From Parasponia andersonii (lineage: Eukaryota > Streptophyta > Magnoliopsida > Rosales > Cannabaceae), in contig JXTB01000014.1 in NCBI GenBank assembly GCA_002914805.1, positions 816,142 to 880,141 on the forward strand: DNA of 64,000 bases. The letters run 5' to 3'. This document shows, piece by piece, positions 49,516 to 61,967 of the stretch. The notes beneath the pieces were generated by a model. That model saw only the letters and a list, made by a program, of their open reading frames with translations, did not search any database and was not told the origin of the DNA. Position 1 is the first letter of the stretch. Each line of letters begins with the position of its first letter. Made by a program: the position numbers and the translations under genes.

Positions 49516-51957
49516 CACTACTTCAAGAGGAGGCTACAATGTCACCATATTCCACGTTGCTTTGAAAAGTCGCGCAGCATGGAAAAAATATAGCCTATAA
49601 TTTCATCGAAAGAGCGATGTAGTAGAGCACTTCGTCTTTTATGTCGTGTTTTCGATGTTGAGGTAGAAAAGTGCATGCCGTTAGAAAAGCGACATAATAA
49701 ATATATTATGTCGCATAAAATGCGATGTTGAAAATTACTATACGACGTTGTTTTTTATATGACATTGTATATATATTTTAATTTTTTTTTAATTTTATAT
49801 AAGTTCAATTTTTATTTTTTTAATAAGTTTACCACGTCACTTATAAAGCAATGTCATATATCTACGATGTCACTTAAAATGTAACGTAGAGCACTTCATC
49901 TTTTACATCGCGTTTTCGGTGTCGAGGTAGAAAGGTGCATGCCGTTGGAAAAGCGACGTAATAAGTATATCATGTCGCATAAAATGCGACGTTGAAAATT
50001 ACTATACAACTTGCTTTTCATGCGACATCGTATTTATATTTATTTAAATTTAATTTTTTTATATTTTATATAAGTTCAATTTTATTTTTTTAAATAAGTT
50101 TACCACGTCACTTATAAAGCAATGTCATATGTCTACGACGTCACTTTAAGTGACGTCGTAGACCTACCACGTCACTTAAAAGGCAATGCTGTATATATTT
50201 TTTAACTTTTATATGTTTTATGTAATTTCATTTTTTATTTATTTTATTTTTTAAATAAGTTTACCATGTCGCTTTATTAATGACGTCGTCTATAGTGCGA
50301 CGTCAAATAGTGTTTTGCTATATTTTTTTTTTAGAGTTGTTATGTAAATCCCATTTTAAAGGAGAGTATTCTCTCCTTCACTTTATAGTAGATGTCGCGC
50401 CCTTCCCTATTTCCACCATAGATTTCGACGATTTAAGATACTTTAAGCTTAAAATGTTCAATTTTTTTCACTAGATTTTGTATAATGTAGCCATAGAATT
50501 TGATTTGAACAGAATAGTTTTTCAAAATATTAGATTTTTAGTTTAGATTTGAGATTTAACAATTTTTTTTATTTTTTCTTAGGATTCTTATGCAGATCCT
50601 ATTTCGAGTGAGACTAGTCTCTTATTCTTTTGGTTACAGCTCCCACGCCTCTCCTTATTTCCACCATAGATTCCGGCGATTTAAGATATCTTAAGCTTAA
50701 AAGATTCAATTTTTTTACTATCTTTTGTATAATGTAGCCATGGAATTTGATTTAAACCGAATATGTTTGCAAAATATTAGATCTTTTAGTTTTGATTTAA
50801 GATTTAGGATATTTTGAATTTTTTTCTCTATGATGTGAAAATTTGTTGTTGTATATTGTTGTTGTTGTGTATTTGAATAGCTTGTGAAAATTTTATTTTT
50901 GTAAATTAAAATTAATTTTTTTTTTACTTTTCATATTTCAGATTTTAAGTGCAAAAATCGCATTTTACAGCATATATATACATATGTATTTTTTACATGT
51001 TAAATTTTAAGTTTCATTTTATGTTTAGGTTTTTTATTTTTTACAATTGACATTTTGGACATTTTTTTGGAATTTTTCATATCTTTTAACGTAAAAGAAA
51101 AATAAAATATATTAAATATATATTATTTTTTGTTTGTTGTAGTTGAAAATTTGATTGATCATTTGATGATTTCTACATATTTTGTATAACCTTTGATATT
51201 TTTCGATTATCATTTTTAATATTCTTATGATTTGATAGATGTGTGTTTTTAGTTTTTCTTTTTTTGTGGTTTGGGACTATAACAATGGGTTACTTTTGGA
51301 TTACCAGTTTTTTTATTTTTTTTGTGGTATGAGCTTGTAACTATGATTTGATAGATATATGTTTTTAATGCATTTCGTGAAGATTAGATTGCTGAGCTTT
51401 TGGATTATCTCACCTTACAAGCTTCTCTGCATTTCCTTAGTTGTATTATAGATTTTGGGACTTCATATGAACATAGGTTAATATAGTTTCGTATTGATTC
51501 CAAGACCTAGTTATTAGTAGTTTAGTAATGAAACTTATTTTACATTTCTAGGGGTATTTAATGTTTGAAATTTTGGGACTTCATATCTCCATGGATTGAG
51601 GTAATTCTAGTAGTATCTGCTATGTGATTCGATAAAAATTATAATTTTGTTGTAATGTAAATGAAATTAGGAGGTTTAATAAATTTAAATTAAAAAAAAC
51701 CTTTGAAATATGTTTTTACGTTACTTATAAAGTGACGTTGTATATCTACGACGTCACTTAAAAAGCAAGATTATAGACTTACGACGTTGCTTTTTAAATA
51801 ATGTCGTAGACATACGACGTCACTTTATAAGCAATGTGAAAACTCTGCACTTACTATAGTAGTAACCTACACATTGCTTTAGCAAGCGACATAGTATATA
51901 ATAGATGTTAGATATAAAGTGATGTGAAAGTTGTGAAAGGTGGTTTTTCTAGTAGTG
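49516..51957. mobile_element. Non-autonomous CACTA (En/Spm-type) element
   Basis: The left end is CACTACTTCAAGAGG and the right end is TTTTTCTAGTAGTG (reversed CACTACTAGAAAAA). Both are flanked by the same 3-bp AGT (49513-49515 and 51958-51960), the target-duplication length of CACTA elements. Subterminal regions are packed with ACGTCACTT and GCGACGT words on both sides, the binding-site-like repeats expected for this superfamily. The left part has a 264-bp direct duplication (starts at about 49622 and 49886). The middle has a diverged duplication of about 245 bp (50333-50560 and 50580-50810). There is no transposase frame, so the element would need a partner to move. Length 2,442 bp. Confidence 0.85.
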
Positions 51958-52466
51958 AGTTATTGGGAAGAACAAGGAGAAATGAAAAGATTTTAGTGTT
52001 GGTTGTTTGTGTATTCATATTCACCTTTGATTTTTGGTTCAAATCAAAACAGAAAAGAAAAGATGATATTCCGAGAAAGGAGCTAGGAGATATCATGACT
52101 TGAGGGAAGGAGGAGAGATTACGAGAAATTTTTATTTTTTAAATAGTTTTATTCTAATTATAAGGATATTTTAATTAATTTATTGGTCAAAATCAGCTTT
52201 TGATGAAGAGAAGTTATGAATTAATTAGAAGCTTTAAATTTGAAAGGTAACGTTGATAATAGTTAAAACTAAAAATTAAAAGTATCTATAATTATTCAAA
52301 ATATATGGTATATGTTTATGATATTATCCCATTAGGGAATTAGAAGCTTTGGGAAGCTAAAATGATAATTTTTAATTTTTTATGAAATGATATTTTTAGG
52401 AGTCTTATAAATTTTTTGACCCAAAATTTTATGGCCTTTTCAGAAATTCTTCAAAGTCATAAAAAA

Positions 52467-52910
52467 GGCTATTTACAAAATTCCAGGCCCAAGATACCAA
52501 AAATTGAAAAATCCCGGATGGACTCATTTTTTGAAAAAATCTCGGATTAATATAGAAAAATATCACTTTTTAAAAGTATTATTAGAAAAATAACACTTTT
52601 AAAAGATTTAGAAAAATACCATTTTATTTAAATTTGGCATTTTTCAATAGTACTCGAGGTAACTAGTTAGGTTACTTAAAGTAATTAATCCAGTTAATTT
52701 AAGTAACTATTTAAGTTACCTCAGGTAACTCGACTAATTACCTTAAGTATCTTATGAATTAATAAAAAATAATATTTTTCTAAATACTTTTAAAAGTGGT
52801 AATTTTATAATTAAATCTGAGATTTTTCAGAACAATTTCAAATTCCGGGATTTTTCAATTTTTTTTTAAAAAAAATATCATAATAAAAATCAAATTTCCT
52901 CTAAAAAAAC
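52467..52910. repeat. Dispersed ~440-bp repeat, copy 2
   Basis: Same orientation and order as 2302-2739, with about the same length and scattered substitutions. The flanks differ, showing it is mobile or dispersed rather than part of a larger duplication. Confidence 0.7.
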
Positions 52911-53670
52911 ATTATAAGTTAAAGAGTTCATGACACTCTTCGAGAGTCCTAAACAAGTCATTTCGGCCTAGATTACACCTACCATGTCCAAAACCCGAGA
53001 AATTAGGCCCAATGCTACCCTTTTAAGAAATTAATTGAAAGATCCTTCAAAACAAAAATTTAATTGAAAGAACAATCTTGAGTCAAAATTCAAGAAATAT
53101 ATTGCAGTGGTTTTAAACTTTTTAAGATTTTACAGACTAAAATTTAAAATACATGCACTTCGTCATAATGCCGCAAAACCAAAATTGTTTCGTGAGCTAG
53201 ATCAAGTTCTAGGCCCGATAACATAGGGAATTTATATATTTTTAATCCGTAATTAATTTTAGCTACTTGGTAATCTTAAAGATCATCCCAACAGGGTTTA
53301 TTTTTTTTTTAATGAATTTTGAACATAGGTGAAAGTTAGGTAACTATATTTATTCTTTTATGTTACTAAATTACTTGCGGCTTTATCTTTGAAGACAAGT
53401 CATAACAACTCTTACAAAACTTCTTGAGTTCCACATTGCTTATAAACAAAAATCTCTTCACATGTACTCTTTATGAGGAGTGACCAATCCCAATTGATTT
53501 ACGTATTTTCTATTGAGTATTAAAGTTTTTTTTAAATATCTTTTAGATGAAATTAAAGTATCATTAGTTTCTGATTTGGTCTGATTTGGTGAGTTGCAAT
53601 ATTGCAATGTCTAATTGGATAGGTTTTCTCGAAAAAACTATATCTTTTGCTCTTGCCATAATATTATTAT
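52911..53670. other. Non-coding intergenic DNA
   Basis: I recognise nothing in this stretch. Confidence 0.5.
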
Positions 53671-53803
53671 GTAGCAATTGCTATTGCTTCCAAATAGATC
53701 CAAATGTACATGCGTCCAATTAAGATCTATGTAGTATGTAGCAATTGCTATTGCTTCCAAATAGATCCAAATGTACATGCGTCCAATTAAGTCCAATATT
53801 TTT
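53671..53803 (+). repeat. 67-bp tandem duplication
   Basis: GTAGCAATTGCTATTGCTTC and the following 40 bp, ending GCGTCCAATTAAG, are repeated exactly with starts at 53671 and 53738. The near identity implies a recent event. Confidence 0.85.
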
Positions 53804-54003
53804 ATGCTAAGTTCAACAAGTTATTTGTCAGACAACTCTGTTACTCATCGGCAGTGTTGCGAGTCGTTAATCACTGATCCTTAGGATTCTAAGCCACTGA
53901 GGACTTTGGGATATTAATTTTTCTTTTTCAATATTCTCATTTTTGGGATTGATTATTGTTTGAAAAGGTTACAACTTCTTGGCGTGCAGGGGCGACGATT
54001 TGA

Positions 54004-54123
54004 CGTCGTGGATGATGATTGATGGAATCATTGGTGTTATTAGATTGACATAACGAAATCACGAGTCGTGGATGATGATTGATGGAATCATTGGTGTTAT
54101 TAGATTGACATAACGAAATCACG
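54004..54123 (+). repeat. 60-bp tandem duplication
   Basis: Units 54004-54063 and 54064-54123 are almost identical (GTCGTGGATGATGATTGATG through ACGAAATCACGA). Because 60 is divisible by 3, a short minus-strand frame (54122-53937) reads the unit twice, but nothing else supports a gene. Confidence 0.85.
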
Positions 54124-54768
54124 AGCAGTGGTTATCTTTCTGATGTACTCGATTAATAGTCTTCTCGACTTTTGAGATGGGGTACATATGAACAAAATTA
54201 AGTTTGTTATTATCTAAAATTTTAAATTAGAAATTTAATTATTAATTGGTTTATCGTGACTCAACTTTCTATTTGCACTTGGCATTATCCAACTTATCTT
54301 TTTTTAATATGTTGGGTTAAATACTTTGGTAGCCCTAAAGTTTACTCTCTCTTCAATTTTAGTCCTTGAACTTCGATATCGTTTATAGATTATAAATTCT
54401 TCACTTGTGTTATTAACATTCTAATCTTAACTTCACTTATTGCTAATGGAAAAATAAGTGAAAACTCATTTACACCGCTTTGATACTTTTTAAAAAGAAA
54501 ATTATTAGAAAAAAAAAAACTTAATTTCTTTTTTCTTTTAAATGATTATTTTCTATTCGCTTGAGAAGTAGTTTGATTTAGCTAATACTATTGTGTTGGT
54601 TGCGTATCAGATTGCTGCGATACCTTAGCAACACACCAAGGAAGGTGTCAATTTGGGAAAATAAAAATTAAATTGTGGCTATATATTTCATATTTTTGAG
54701 AATTTGTTTCGGATGAATGTTTTTAAATTGTTTAAGTTTGATTATGACTATTTTGGATTGCTTTGTCT
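54124..54768. other. Non-coding DNA with one TIR-like end
   Basis: Near 54310, GGGTTAAATACTTTGGTAGC followed by CCTAAAGTTT resembles the terminal sequence of common plant Mutator-like elements. The matching inverted end was not found nearby. Confidence 0.4.
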
Positions 54769-56892
54769 TGTCACGACCAAAATTCTAAGATAGTGATTTT
54801 TAGTAATTTTTAGCTAAAACAGTGATAAACCGTGTTTTTCCAAAATTTCAGAAAATCGAGTACTAGAGATTTAAAGTTATACTTCTCATAAATAAGTAAA
54901 ATTCAAGTTAAGGAAATCTCTCATTAATATAGATTTTCAAGAAAATACTCTACTCAAAGTTTAGAGGAATTCCAATTGATTAATTTAGGAACATTTTTAA
55001 ATTCATAACATTTAGAAAGATGAGTCAAACCTTAGGTCTATTATTACCTTAGGTCTATTATTCAAATAATCTACATAAAATCATTTGTGTTTCTAAGTAC
55101 TCAATTTAATAGCAATATCATCCTCATACACTATTTAGTAAAAATACTACTGTTGGATAAATAAATTTGACTTAGAAAGAAAAAAATGATACAGAGTACG
55201 AACCAACCAATAAAGATACGGAAAAAGACACACATAAGCCAAACAACTTTGACAAGTCACCAAGACAATTTCTCCAAAATAAATCAACACCTGAAAGTAG
55301 AAATAAATAAGGGGGGTGCGAACGTGAATGCTCAGTAGAGAATTGATTACAAGTTTTTATATGTAAGAAAATATATTCACGTTGAAGGTCCTGCATAGTT
55401 AGTGTTCTATTCTAAATAGTTCACAAAACTCAAGTGGAATTTATATTTCAATGGTTCAAACATTCTAAACCATTGTAAAACATCCATCAAAACTAGTACA
55501 TATCTATTCAAGCCAACATATAACTATGTATGCAATCATAATGTCTGAAGTGTCCTAGTGGATTACTTGTAAGTCCAAGACACCTAAAGAGGCGTTATAA
55601 GTCTGATCACCTTATGTGGGCATTATAAGTTCATCGGCCGCGTAAGTATGTGAGAACATACAATACTATATGAATGACAGAATAAGGATATGCACCATTT
55701 CCACAAAATCTCAAAATAACAATGCAGTATTCTTTAATCAAATCACTTTTAGTTCTCAAAACTGAGTTCTCAAACCATTTTGGATTTTCTAAAAGTTTCA
55801 GCATTATAACAGCTTTTTTTTTTTTTTTCAAAACCTAAAAATTCAGTTTTCTGTAGAAACAATCCAGAACAGTATATATGACATGCCAACCAGTGTGACG
55901 TGTCTCCGAGGCAATTTATATTTCAAATCAGGTAAAAATTGAACATAAACAAAATTTTATAAATTATTTCACGAAATTCTATATTTATTGAAAATATATA
56001 AAATTCATAAATTAAATTAATTTTTGAATCAAGTAATCGAATCCCTACCTAATTAGAATAGCGATACCAAGCTATTAGATGCTCAAGGTGTCGATTGGAC
56101 GGTTGTTCGGAGGGTCGAGAACCAATTCTACACCCTCGATCGCTTACTTGGGACATATTGATCCATCAACGAAGCTTCGAATCAATGAACAGACCTCTTC
56201 ATTAAATTTCTAATGTCCAAAATAGCTAAGTTAGATATATAACTCGACTAATTTGAGTCTAAGCCGACACCAGACTGGTGGCACACAAAACTATACAAAA
56301 TCTAAGCCATTAGATATTGACTTTCATGCCAATCACTAAATATAGTCAATATATATATCAAACTTCACCATTTTCTGAATATATTCCAGAAACAATAACA
56401 AAAGCAAAATCTGATGGTCGGATTAAAAATTAAAATTCAAAACTTAAAACACCCAAAAATAACAAATTTCAAACTAGACAAAATAGGGTCAAGTAATATA
56501 TACCAAGAGAGAGCCCAAAACGAGAGGGTTCGAATGCAACTAGTTTCGCGACCTTTCATTGCTGGAATCATCGTTGGTGAGCGACGGATGCTATGGCATC
56601 ACCTGCTCCTTGCTGGCTTTAACGGCTACAAGGACGGAGGCGGTGTGCAGTTTGTGTCGAGCTAGAGCTACGCCGGTCGTTCCCGTGGCTAGACACTGGC
56701 TGGAGGTGGCGTGCTTAGGAGCTGGGCTAGCGGCTATTGCTCGGTCGAGGGAGAGAAGAAGAAAACTAAGGGGAAAGAGAAAAGTGCACAGGAGGGAGGG
56801 AGAGAGAAGAGAAAGAGAGAGAGGGTTGATTTAAAAAAAGGCTGTGGGCCCCACCACTAATATATATATATATAATTATGTGGGGTATTACA
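54769..56892 (-). mobile_element. Gypsy-type LTR (Tekay/Del-like), minus orientation
   Basis: On the minus strand the LTR starts TGTAATACCCC (56892) and ends GGTCGTGACA (54769), giving TG...CA and about 2.1 kb. It has the usual content of such LTRs: a GC-richer CTCTCTCCCTC transcript-start zone near 56750-56830, a TTCGATT stretch, GCCGATGAACTTATAATG-type repeats near 55620, and TACTGAGCATTCACGTTCGC. Directly upstream on the minus strand is the purine tract GAGGGAAGAA (56893-56902), so this is the 3' LTR of an element whose body lies to the right. Confidence 0.7.
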
Positions 56893-58777
56893 TTCTTCCC
56901 TCAAAAGAATTTCATCTTGAAATTCAATTACAAACTGAGGGTATGAGCAAGATCAAAGGAACAGTCACTGGAAGCGTAATGAACACTCGACTATAGGATT
57001 TATGAGTAGTAAGCCAAACACGAATTAATAAAAGCGTGTGAAATAGACACTCCTCACTTGGCATCAGAATCCCACCCACCTACCGAACTTTACTGTGGTA
57101 TGACATAGGATAAGGATGTACTCGAAGAGATATAGAATCAAAAGATGACTCATCAACTGGTACAAAACCCTTAGTACCAATAATTAGAAACGACAACCTC
57201 AAGTATATCAGTGATGAAAAGATAATGATAACTATGGTTAGAAGCCGAGAACAAATGACTCCGAACAATGATTGTAAGGCATCAAACTAGAACAACAGAC
57301 CAAATATCAGATATAAAAATACCGTCCCCTTGATCATACCAGATCAACAATCTCCTGGAATATACCCATTTGTCTGTAGTTAGATTCTGAACCTAGACAA
57401 TCTTCGAGTCAATAACTCTAATAGGAGTCTCTTTCCCAAGCATAGGATACAACCAAATAAAGTTTAAAATGAAGAACAAGGATTCTTGAGTTACACCACA
57501 CAAGATAAATGAGTTTAGAGATCAAATGCGATAAAGAGAGTTCAATGGCTCACAACAATTTTCGGTACTCTAATTAGAGCGACGGATAATACCAAACACA
57601 AATCACTTCTAGTCAAAGACAATACTAGAACACCTAAATAGGAAATCACCAATATAAAGCACTAGTGCAAACTTCAATCTCAAATGCAAGTATCCAAACA
57701 TGAGAAATTTCAAAAACATTTCAAATCTTTTATCCAGTGTAAAACCTCATTAAAGAAAACTAAAGTAATGCTAATTCAAAGACTCTACAGGTCTCTGATA
57801 TAAAGAAAAACTCCATGGATGCAATGCAATATCCTGGAAATATGCATATGATAACCGAAATCCACACTTAATGCCCCAAAAATAAGGCTTTAATAGGATA
57901 TACTGTCTAGTACCATCATCGAGTGACGTATGTCTCCTATTTAACCTCACTTCAATTTTTAATAAAAACAATTTTTGAAATTTTTTTTGATGTAAAAAGT
58001 GTTAGGGCATAGGAATACTACATTAGTTCACAATATGGTTTCTCCCTGGCCAAAGGTAAACTAAACCTGAACTTTGAGTACCCTTTCACAACATAGAGGT
58101 AGAGTCCAATGACTGTAAGTAAAATCCATAAGTAGTCTCAATCTAATTACTATTTGTTATATAACAATATCCATGCAATATATAAGTTAAACAAAATAAG
58201 GGATTTAAATCCAACTCAACATCAATATTTAGAAAAAGTCTCATTCCATGCAAATATGATGAAAATATCTAATAGTCCAAGCATCAATCTATAAAGTTGA
58301 GTTATACATAATAACTATTTAGTAAAATAAACATGGAATGCAAGAAAAAGACATTAGCATATCTTCCACAATCAACAAACAAACATTTATTACGTAAACT
58401 ACACTTATTTGATAAAATAACAAATGAGGCTATATGTAAATTACTATGGTCAATTTTTCTTTCAAAACTAATAAAACATTTGGGCCTCAATCCAAATCGT
58501 AACTAAACACTATGGAGTGTTTTTTTTTTCATATATAAGGGAAAATTGGATGATTTAGAAAATATTAAAGTGTGAAATATTATCAAAACATTTTCTTAAA
58601 GCGGGTAAAACAAACTCCAATTCTCACTTAATCGTTCAAAATAAATATTAATAGTTAATAGATATTTATACTAGACATAATAAACTAATTATTACATATG
58701 TCGTTGGCTTATTGACCTAACACTTAGGACAATCATGCATGCATGTAGATATGGAAAATACATGATCATATCATGAA
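56893..58777 (-). mobile_element. Probable internal remnant of the gypsy element, non-coding
   Basis: A polypurine tract at 56893-56902 adjoins the LTR, so this side should be element body. I find no gag, protease, RT or integrase motif, and no second LTR copy before the copia LTR at 58778. The remnant is either non-autonomous (LARD-like) or deleted and cut off by the copia insertion. A poly-A/T and AT-rich stretch occupies 58500-58700. Confidence 0.4.
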
Positions 58778-60510
58778 TGTAGCGGAAAAAATAGCAGATT
58801 TAGGTTTTAAAATTTTTTTACATGAAAACAGTTTTCATAACCATATAACATACATGCATCATATACAGGATCATGTACAACATAAATCAAATCTAGAAAC
58901 AAAACCCTAGAGATGAGATTAGGGTTTACCTCTTATAGCGTGTTTTTCCTTGATCTCCTTCTTAATGGTGATCAAACCTCCAAACCTAGATCTTCTTATC
59001 TATGCTCTTGCACTTGGTTGACGAAGCGAGTGGGCATCAAGTCGAAACCTTCGTTGGAGAACGATCAAGAATGCCTTCTTGATCCTATGGAACACCGGGA
59101 TATGAGATAAGACTATGAGATTGTAAGAAACATTTTTCTCTCTCCCTTAGCTTAGGTTGGCCGAAATCTCTCTCTTTCCCTATGCCTTATGCGTGTGACT
59201 CCTTAGAGTTACTGTGTAGTTTTTTTTTCTCTCATATATCTTATATATATGGGACTAAAAACTGCTAACCCTAGTCCAATTAAGATTGGGCTTGTTCTCC
59301 AATTTGGGCTTTGGGTGTATTTTTATAAATATGTCCAACTCATAAAACTTATTTATAAAAATACCAACTTCTGTGTTGAATCATTATTTTACACAGTTTC
59401 ATGAAACTTATTTCATAAATACTACCAACCAATTATTGAGCTTAAATGAGCTAAACAAGGGACTTAATGGATCCAAATAATCTAAACTCCAATAATATGA
59501 TAAATACATAATAACTCTTATTATGGTATTTATATAAATATTATTAGTAAAGGGGACACTCCACTAAAGGCCCAATACTGCACTCTTAGATTAAATGTTA
59601 TGCGTTTTATAGAGATTTAATCAACTAACTTTGATTAACTGATCCATCTAGCATATTTTATACCATATATATAATCCCTATACAATGCTGTAGTTGGATA
59701 AGTAAAATTACCTTAATACCCCTCCAACACCTATTTACCTTTAAGTTACCATCTTTCTATCAAGGAATAATGTTGTCGATAATTTTATTCTCAATGGCCA
59801 TTTAGACAAAATTATCAATCACTTCACAAAGTGAATACTAAGATCTTAGATTTAATTATTCCATGAATCTTGAAAGAACCTAAAGTGGCATTAATGTATA
59901 GTGTCCTTAATTATTTGGCGTTCCCATCAATTCATAAGCCATAACTTCCAATATGCCAGAGTTCACCTCTAACTTCATAGAGGTTAGTCTTTTAACAAAT
60001 CAAAAGGCTATATATAACCCATGAAAGCAAGTCCAGTCAAATATCAAGGATTAAGATTTATATGCTAAGAGCTAGTTTGTGAGAATATAAGAATTGAGTT
60101 ACGATACTACAATTCTTTATATTACCTGGTCTAGTTTAATACACATAACTTGTTTATGTTGTATTAGTATTTCTATCAGAAGTCAGATATTTCAATGATT
60201 TGAGACACATCATTCCCGTTGAGATAGACAAACACTACAACCTATAGTAAATAAAGTATTCCATCTTTATTTACAGATTGTAAACTACTTCATTTAGACT
60301 TAGATAAAGAAACAAGTCTCTCCATAATTAACACTTAATCATGTTTGTTTATTTATATACATATAAAGTCATGGAATCTTTTTCAGATGAATAAACTATT
60401 CAACTAAGATAGTTTAATCTAGCAAATATCATAATTTCATATAAGAGATAGTTGTTTATACTCAAAAGGATAAAATTAGAAATCTGCTTTTTAGGGCAAA
60501 AACCCCAACA
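58778..60510 (-). mobile_element. Ty1/copia 3' LTR
   Basis: On the minus strand the LTR runs from TGTTGGGGTTTTTGCCC (60510) to TTTTCCGCTACA (58778), 1,733 bp with TG...CA ends. The purine tract AAGTGGGAGAT (60511-60521), typical of plant copia elements, precedes it directly, which marks it as the 3' LTR. The start AAAAAGCAGATTT and the end AAATCTGCTATTTTTTCC are short inverted matches. Confidence 0.8.
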
Positions 60511-60739
60511 ATCTCCCACTTATCCAAAAAGCAATTACTAAAAAATAACATACTAAAAATTCTAAAATGTTCCAAATGACCAAAATTAATAAAAGCAAAA
60601 ATTAAGTGTTTAACTAACAACTTAATGACTAAGAAAAGCAATGAAGATCATAAGATCTCTCTTCATCGTTTTCTTGATAGACTTCCCTCTCATCCTCTAG
60701 AAAGTCTCCACTTCTACTGATGAAGGTAGTATTCGTAGA

Positions 60740-61519
60740 TTATCTGTAAAGAATGTAGTCCTTCTCTTTCTTTGGATAGCCAAACAGAAAACACTTTTCT
60801 GAATTCTTGTCAATTTCGTCTCCCACCTTCTTGCACGCGTATACTTTGCAACCCCATACCTTTAGATGCTCTAAGCTCTCTATATAGCCCATCCACATAT
60901 GAAAAGATATCGAATTAACTCTATCTAATGGAATGAAGTTGAGGATGTATGAAACTATCCTTAAAGCATAATTCCAATATCTATAGGACAACAGCGACTC
61001 CTTGTACATCAGCTCTATGGTTTGCTTGGGTCTGATGTTGTACCTCTCAGCAGCTCCTATACGACTATGCTCATAGATAGTTGCATATTCATAAGAAGTA
61101 GCAAGATTGGCTAGTGTTGGCCTCAGCAGGTCTCGAAGCAAATCCACGTCTTCATGTTTGGCTTCAATCTTGAACTTCTTAACCTTAGTGTCATGTTGCA
61201 TTCGTACCTTTCTGTTGAACTCATGAAAAGTATCTGGGACTTCATCGTATCCCTTGAGAAAATAGACTTGACCGAAGTCCGAATATTCATCAACAAAGGT
61301 GATAAACAATGTATGCTTGTTGTAGGAAACTACCTCCATAGGTTCACAGATATGCACATGTATGCACTCTAAACATGCCTCAGCTTTCTCATAATGAATA
61401 GCAAGAGGACGCTTGTACTTTACTGGCTTCTTGCAATCCTCACAGTCTATGTCGTTACTGATGTCTATTTCAGGCAAGTGACCCAGCTCCATAAGTCTGC
61501 GAATTTCTGAGCATGACAT
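60740..61519 (-). pseudogene. Copia integrase fragment
   Basis: 259 open codons. The N-terminal part is GAG-pre-integrase-like (MSCSEIRRLMELGHLPEIDI, then a CEDC Cys pair). The integrase core follows: TLFITFVDEYSDFGQVYFLK, an RIGAAERYNIRPKQTIELMY block, and the C-terminal LEHLKVWGCKVYACKKVGDE and KCFLFGYPKKEKDYILYR. The family's usual SRYTWVY-like and QNG(I/V)AER words are altered (for example IGAAERYN), suggesting catalytic decay. The frame ends at a stop, after which degraded codons (TTFISRSGDFLEDE) continue to about 60650. Confidence 0.85.
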
Positions 61520-61568
61520 GTGTCCGATTCGCTTGTGTCAATCGATGGTGTTGCGCTCCTTCCTGATG

Positions 61569-61964
61569 TCATTCACTATTTCTTGAAGTGTAGTAATGCT
61601 CATGATTGAAGAATGATGTACTTTGTAACTTTGGAATTAGGACATAAAGTCCATTCTGCATTTCTCCCACATAGTACAATAGATTATAATAGAAGACTTT
61701 CACCTTCTTGTCAAACTCGAAGCGATAACCTTCTTTAAACATCTTTGATACCGAAAGAGCAATTAAACTAAACTCCGGAACGTAATAGTAATCTTTCAAG
61801 ATCATGGAGCTATTATTGATCTTGAGGTATGCATCACCTATACCCTTTATTCGAACTCTTCGATTGTCTATCACTTCCATATCATGACCAACTTTATTTA
61901 ATTGATTTGGTTCAATGACCCATTTCTTGTCGTTGCAGATATTGACACTAGATCCTGAGTCCAC
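61569..61964 (-). pseudogene. Copia aspartic protease fragment
   Basis: Open for 131 codons without an ATG at its start. VDSGSSVNICNDKKW contains the retroelement aspartic-protease active-site signature D-S-G, and the downstream DYYYVPEFSLIALSVSKMFK block is the usual one between protease and GAG-pre-integrase. A stop lies just upstream (TGA CTA before GTG GAC), so it is separated from gag. Confidence 0.85.
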
Positions 61965-61967
61965 TAG

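Larger units (their letters stand above)
48513..52330. mobile_element. Mutator-like TIR element with nested insertions
   Basis: About 190 bp at the left end are an imperfect inverted copy of the right end. Left words GGGTTAATATTACAACAACA, TTTTGAATAATT, TTATTATCAAC, TTAATTCATA and CAAAAGCTAATTTTGAC match right-end words read on the opposite strand (GGGATAATATCATAAACATA, TTTTGAATAATT, CTATTATCAAC, TTAATTCATA, CAAAAGCTGATTTTGAC). The flanking 9-mers ATTAGAAAA (48504-48512) and ATTAGGGAA (52331-52339) agree at 7 positions, as expected for an old 9-bp Mutator-type target duplication. No transposase frame is present, and the interior is largely later insertions (foldback MITE and CACTA). Confidence 0.7.

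Noticed and set aside
53937..54122. 61-codon repeat protein on the minus strand
   Set aside because: It is a by-product of the 60-bp tandem duplication, whose length is a multiple of three; no splice or family support.
56414..56834. Two plus-strand frames rich in Arg/Gly/Ala
   Set aside because: They lie antisense within the GC-richer transcript-start zone of the gypsy LTR; no independent evidence of a gene.
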